Positions 60,434 to 64,000 of a stretch of 64,000 nt of DNA are shown here, piece after piece; the first letter of the stretch is position 1; every line of letters begins with the position of its first letter. This stretch comes from Planctomycetota bacterium. Lineage in GTDB: Bacteria; Planctomycetota; UBA1135; GCA-002686595. Position numbers and translations under genes: made by a program. The stretch is from contig DUDB01000032.1 in NCBI GenBank assembly GCA_012959525.1, forward strand, positions 1-64,000. The letters are read 5' to 3'. Below the pieces are notes generated by a model. The model ran no database searches. It had not been told where the DNA came from and worked only from the letters and a program-made list of their open reading frames with translations.

Positions 60434-62149
60434 TTATTGCTCGAAGATGGCCTCCACTTGCGTGGCCTTGTACGGGTGCAGTTCCAGCCGCGCCCCCTCA
60501 TGACGTTCCCCATTGACGATCCAGTGCGAGAATTCGTGCAGCTCCCGTTCTGGAACCTCCACAACCACCGGCCAATCCGGGAAATGCCAACCACTGTAGC
60601 CCGAGGTGTAGGCATAACCGTCCACGCGTAAGCGCACACTTGCTGGAGAGGTGACGGACACAACGCGAGGATCGCCCAGATTCAGTTTCTCTCGAAGGTC
60701 GGCCCGAATGATCGCGGGCCGCCCTTCAAGGACCTGACGAATGGTTCGGGTGGGCCCGGATTTTGTTCCATAGAGTTCCTTCAGCTGCAAGTAGTGGTCT
60801 TGCACGGACTCGAGGAATTGCAGTGGAATCTCGTGGTTCAAGATGTCCTGGGACAACTTCGCAAAAAGCATGGGGAACCACTCGGTTTTCATCAATGTCT
60901 GGAAGAGCTCTGCTCGTGGGTAGCGATCGGCCTTGTAGGGCGGCACCAAGGCGTGATCCAAGAATCGCTGCGCCCATTCTGCCTTGGTAAGTCCAAGGAG
61001 CATTTCACCGTGTGGGTAACGGTAGGCGTTGTCCATGTCCCAGTGTATCCAACGCCAACGCGGGGACTCTTCGTTCAGATCCATGATGACGGCACCTTCT
61101 CCCCAATCACTCGCTCCCGCATGCAAGATCGTGAACATGTGGCGCATGTACGCATTCAAGTCGACGATTCTGTCTATCTGGCGCTGGGTGCTCGTTGCCT
61201 TTCGCTTGCGTACCCAATTGCGGAGCTCGGCGAACCCGACCCTGTCCTTTTCACGGTTACCCGGGCTGCGCAACTTGTAGAAGCGGAAGTTATCATGGCC
61301 CATGCGGCTTGCTGTTTGGCGCCGGCTGATGTGTTCGGTGGCTACATAGTCTTTGACGCGTTCCCCATTCAGGACCAGATTGACCAAGCGCACTTCAGGC
61401 GCTGCCGTCCCCAATTTCTGAGCGATTGTGTAGGCGATGGTCGAACAGAGAAAGCTATTGCCACGCACGACTAGATTGCGAATGGGACCAGACGATGAGT
61501 CAAACAGCAAACCCTGGGGCATCTGCTCGGGGCCGTAGTCGGAGCGAAAATACAGTCTATAGCTACGCCAGGTGAGGCCGCGGTCTCTCATGATGTCGCC
61601 GTCACGGGTTGTATTCCCATGCAGTCGGATGCCGCAGGCAGCCTCGAACACCTTTTCACCATCGAGGAAGAGCGCACACCTGGCGGGTTTCTCCCATCTC
61701 TCCGTCCAGTTGGGAATGATGCCGACCTCTTCGTCGTACAGGCTTGCCGGGTCTACCTCGATAGCCAGCGTTGGCCAAGACGGAAGCACCTCACCTCGAG
61801 CGATCTCCATCGGCACTTCCCCGGGGTTCGGCCCGAAGGTGCGAGCGCGGAGAAGAGTCTCGCCGACCTGCCGCTTCTTTGTGAAGACGCTCGCCGTGGT
61901 CGGAGCACCTGCACCCTTAGTGCGGCGGTACCTTCCGTCATTCCACTCGGGCTCCACGTACCGTTCACTGCGCAGGATCTCTCCCGTGGCACCGTAACGG
62001 AGGAGATAGGAAGGAACCGTTTGCTCCCTTAGGGCGCTTGCAGCTCCAGCGAACTGCTCCGAATGCTCCAGTGTCCACCCGATGGCGAACAAGCCCACTA
62101 GCGAGGCCGCGATGATCCCCTGCGAGCGGCGCTGAGGGGCGCCTTTCAT
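60434..62149 (-). CDS. CotH-family protein kinase-like protein
   Basis: A 571-residue protein with an N-terminal hydrophobic segment (GIIAASLVGLFAIGWT) that anchors or exports it. CotH-type atypical kinase features are visible: IRLHGNTTRDG, RNLVVRGNSFLCSTIAYTIA, YVATEHISRRQ and WIHWDMDNAYRY with the catalytic Asp region. Members phosphorylate secreted proteins, as in spore coats. ATG 62149 overlaps the previous stop (TGATG). It is the last gene of a CotH-DUF4956-VTC operon. Confidence 0.85.
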   Translation of the reverse strand: MKGAPQRRSQGIIAASLVGLFAIGWTLEHSEQFAGAASALREQTVPSYLLRYGATGEILRSERYVEPEWNDGRYRRTKGAGAPTTASVFTKKRQVGETLLRARTFGPNPGEVPMEIARGEVLPSWPTLAIEVDPASLYDEEVGIIPNWTERWEKPARCALFLDGEKVFEAACGIRLHGNTTRDGDIMRDRGLTWRSYRLYFRSDYGPEQMPQGLLFDSSSGPIRNLVVRGNSFLCSTIAYTIAQKLGTAAPEVRLVNLVLNGERVKDYVATEHISRRQTASRMGHDNFRFYKLRSPGNREKDRVGFAELRNWVRKRKATSTQRQIDRIVDLNAYMRHMFTILHAGASDWGEGAVIMDLNEESPRWRWIHWDMDNAYRYPHGEMLLGLTKAEWAQRFLDHALVPPYKADRYPRAELFQTLMKTEWFPMLFAKLSQDILNHEIPLQFLESVQDHYLQLKELYGTKSGPTRTIRQVLEGRPAIIRADLREKLNLGDPRVVSVTSPASVRLRVDGYAYTSGYSGWHFPDWPVVVEVPERELHEFSHWIVNGERHEGARLELHPYKATQVEAIFEQ

Positions 62150-62919
62150 CAAGCGTTTCCGGATCGCAGGTAGTAGACGTTGGTGCGCGCCTCAGGTGCG
62201 AGCCCCGCAATTGCCTGGCGCACGTCTCCAAGTGCTTCCGGTTTCATCCTTCGGAAGCGCATGGTCAGGGTAGTCTCCTGCTCGCCCTCCACCACTCCAT
62301 CAAGGTGACTGCCAGGGAGTTTCTCACACAGAATCTTGAGCAGATGAGTGCCACTCACTTCGTGGTCTGCCCGCGAGAGAACTACGCTCAGCAGCCCGTC
62401 GTCGACATCGCTGCGGGCAGGGCCGATGGCGCGACTGACGAGTAAGCCCCCAACGGCGACCGCCATCAAGACGGCGAGAAACACCAAGTTGAACGTTGCG
62501 CAGCAGAGTGCGGCGGCGATGACGAGCATCAGGAAGCCCGCCTCCTCAGGTTCCTTGATGGGTGTACGGAAGCGGATGATTGAGAGGGCGCCCAACAGGC
62601 CCAGGGAGAGCGGCAGCGAGAATTGAATGCAGATGAAGATGGCCGTGATCGAAACCGACAGCAGCGGGAAGGCGCGGTGGATCTGGCTGCCTGTTGCACG
62701 GCTGGCGTAGAAGGCCCCATACAGGTAGGAGATCAGGTGAGCGCTAGCCAAGGAGAGCAAGAGCAGCATGGCCAACGCTAGGGGGCCGACGTCTTCCATG
62801 GAGCGCACCCCGGTCCCGCCGAAGGCTTCCATGATGGCCCGTAAGGCGGACGGCCCTTCGGAAGGGTCCTGGTTGCTGAACAGAGTCCAGGGCAGAGTAA
62901 GGGCCAGGGGGGAGATCAT
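62149..62919 (-). CDS. DUF4956 membrane protein
   Basis: A 256-residue membrane protein with three to four transmembrane helices (ALAMLLLLSLASAHLISYLY, FPLLSVSITAIFICIQFSL, AGFLMLVIAAALCCATF) and the family hallmark LLGALSIIRFRTPIKEPEE. The ~100-residue C-terminal part is cytoplasmic. DUF4956 proteins are regularly encoded with CotH and VTC-domain proteins. ATG 62919 is chosen because TACTTT ends six bases upstream; ATG 62922 directly before it is equally possible. Function is unknown, probably related to polyphosphate or phosphate transfer. Confidence 0.85.
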   Translation of the reverse strand: MISPLALTLPWTLFSNQDPSEGPSALRAIMEAFGGTGVRSMEDVGPLALAMLLLLSLASAHLISYLYGAFYASRATGSQIHRAFPLLSVSITAIFICIQFSLPLSLGLLGALSIIRFRTPIKEPEEAGFLMLVIAAALCCATFNLVFLAVLMAVAVGGLLVSRAIGPARSDVDDGLLSVVLSRADHEVSGTHLLKILCEKLPGSHLDGVVEGEQETTLTMRFRRMKPEALGDVRQAIAGLAPEARTNVYYLRSGNA

Positions 62920-63061
62920 CATGGGAAAGTAGCCGGGTTGGCTGGAGCGGTGCGTCAATTCCAACGGCAGGGTACACGTCTGGGTTGCCCCCGGTCACGG
63001 GCGACTTTCGATGTTTGCACGGACCGTGCTCGCTCAGGGATTCCCTCTTTCTGCACTTCGC

Positions 63062-63793
63062 CTACCACGCTGAAGTGGCCCCAAGAAGGCGATCGGCCCA
63101 CTGCCCGTACTTGGAGAACGACCCCAGGCGTACACCCAGGGCTGAGAGTTCCTGCAGCTCTGGCGGGAGCACCCTCAGATCCCCCTTGAGTTCGACCACC
63201 GCCGTGTCCAGGGGGCGGCCGGGTACGGGCCCAAAGCGGGGGTGAGATCGAGGCATACGGATGTCCCAATCCAGCGAAATCCGCGTCTGTGTGCGTTCGA
63301 GTACAAACCTCTTGCGCAGATAGCTGACTACCAGAAACGGCTCCAGGCCAACCGGTAGAGCAGGGCCGTCCTCAGCGAGACGGGCCGGGAGGGAAACGAG
63401 TTCGGCGCTCGTCAGATCGAGGGCGGCCAGGTGTGGCGCTTCGCCCCTCAGGGCAACGCGGAACTTGCGCCGGATCGCACCATTCTTGTTCTTGACCTCG
63501 AAAAACGCATCCGGGTCCGTCACCCCGGTGTCGGGGTTGCCGTACCACCTCAGACGAACCTTCTGTTTGAGGTAGTCAGAGTTGCGCTTGTCCGCCACAA
63601 AACGCAGGTCGGGTGTGTCGTAATAGAGGCTTGAAATACGTGCCGTGGGGAACGCGCCATCTTCGGACAGGCGCTCCTGCATCAAGGCCATCACGTTCGG
63701 CACCGCACTCGCGAGCAGGGTGAACTTGGCTTCATGAGATTCGCCGCCGCCGCCCCAGGCCGAATCTGTGGAAGGGCGGGTGGGGGGTGACAT
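63062..63793 (-). CDS. VTC-domain (polyphosphate polymerase-type) protein
   Basis: A 243-residue protein with the VTC fold: SHEAKFTLLA, ISSLYYDTPDLRFV, KVRLRWYG, FFEVKNKNG, KRFVLERTQTRISLDWDIRM and VVELKGD. Lys and Arg lining the tunnel bind polyphosphate in the eukaryotic Vtc4; the Glu of the metal site is present. It has no membrane helix, so it should work with the DUF4956 membrane protein. TAGGCT six bases before the ATG marks a leaderless promoter. First gene of the operon, with 142 bases before the next gene. Confidence 0.8.
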   Translation of the reverse strand: MSPPTRPSTDSAWGGGGESHEAKFTLLASAVPNVMALMQERLSEDGAFPTARISSLYYDTPDLRFVADKRNSDYLKQKVRLRWYGNPDTGVTDPDAFFEVKNKNGAIRRKFRVALRGEAPHLAALDLTSAELVSLPARLAEDGPALPVGLEPFLVVSYLRKRFVLERTQTRISLDWDIRMPRSHPRFGPVPGRPLDTAVVELKGDLRVLPPELQELSALGVRLGSFSKYGQWADRLLGATSAW

Positions 63794-63799
63794 GGCCCA

Positions 63800-63805
63800 A
63801 GCCTA
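63800..63805 (-). promoter_or_regulatory. Candidate leaderless -10 of the VTC operon
   Basis: TAGGCT on the minus strand, six bases (TGGGCC) before the ATG at 63793. No Shine-Dalgarno sequence. Confidence 0.4.
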
Positions 63806-63973
63806 ACCCGACCAATGGGTGCCTACGAAGGACATTTCCCGTGTCACCCATGGCCGCGAAAATGCCTCTCCGAGCATGACCTGCGGCGGTGAGAGTGCGA
63901 GGTGAAGGAGCTCCTGGCGACAAGCTCGGAGAACCACCTTGTAGTTACTGGTAGGCAAGAGGGCGCACGCCCT

Positions 63974-64000
63974 TAGGCTAGGAGCTATGAATCTGCTCAT
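63974..64000 (+). CDS. Possible gene start at the window edge
   Basis: TAGGCT at 63974-63979 is followed seven bases later by ATG 63987 with AGGAG just before it. Only MNLL is visible, so neither the gene nor its family can be judged. Confidence 0.3.

Noticed and set aside
63803..64000. 65-codon minus-strand frame open to the window edge
   Set aside because: It overlaps the VTC promoter and the candidate plus-strand start at 63987 and has no recognisable features.

Overview
This 64 kb window is GC-rich, protein-dense chromosomal DNA that most resembles a member of the Planctomycetota. That placement is an inference from gene content: three formylglycine-type sulfatases, a CRTAC1-type FG-GAP/UnbV protein beside a TPR protein, Gfo/Idh/MocA oxidoreductase, CotH-DUF4956-VTC triplet, an RpiB-DeoC pair of the sort seen in sugar-phosphate microcompartment loci, and an esterase with a C-terminal domain that I associate with marine planctomycetes. 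No rRNA, tRNA or CRISPR array was seen. Shine-Dalgarno sequences are weak or absent at most starts.

Layout. 1-8.2 kb: an edge-truncated membrane protein, a palindromic repeat array, a dynamin-like GTPase, the coupled rpiB-deoC pair, a carboxypeptidase-regulatory-like repeat protein, a YjbQ protein and one unknown gene. 8.57-24.5 kb: eleven consecutive same-strand genes, most overlapping or nearly abutting, all encoding exported amidohydrolase-fold proteins (twelve domains). The middle four keep the metal-ligand pattern; the five before and two after lack the HxH motif and carry charged linkers. This array is the most unusual feature of the window. 24.6-33.2 kb: TrpD2-like protein, an unknown methyltransferase-like protein, an APC permease fused to EIIA and TrkA-C modules, the CRTAC1-TPR pair, and an alpha/beta hydrolase without its nucleophile serine. 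33.3-39.5 kb: a fused iron-sulfur/membrane-anchor subunit and its molybdopterin partner (Soe/Psr/Phs-like), a secreted esterase and a rhodanese. 39.5-44.3 kb: a candidate structured RNA with a terminator, two pseudopilin-like proteins and a 1132-residue secreted protein. 44.3-50.5 kb: sugar kinase, nucleotidyltransferase, sugar oxidoreductase and two sulfatases. 50.5-55.4 kb: an SbcC/SbcD-like (YhaN/YhaO-like) repair pair. 55.6-64 kb: NfeD-SPFH, a double GGCT-fold protein, asparaginase, a third sulfatase, and the CotH-DUF4956-VTC operon.

How the parts may work together. Much of the content points to envelope and periplasm biochemistry: exported hydrolases and sulfatases, lipoprotein and adhesion-type repeat proteins, and membrane quality-control genes (NfeD-SPFH). 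A recurring sequence signature, TAnnnT placed 6-7 bases before the start codon, appears at several genes without a Shine-Dalgarno sequence and suggests leaderless or nearly leaderless transcripts in this organism.
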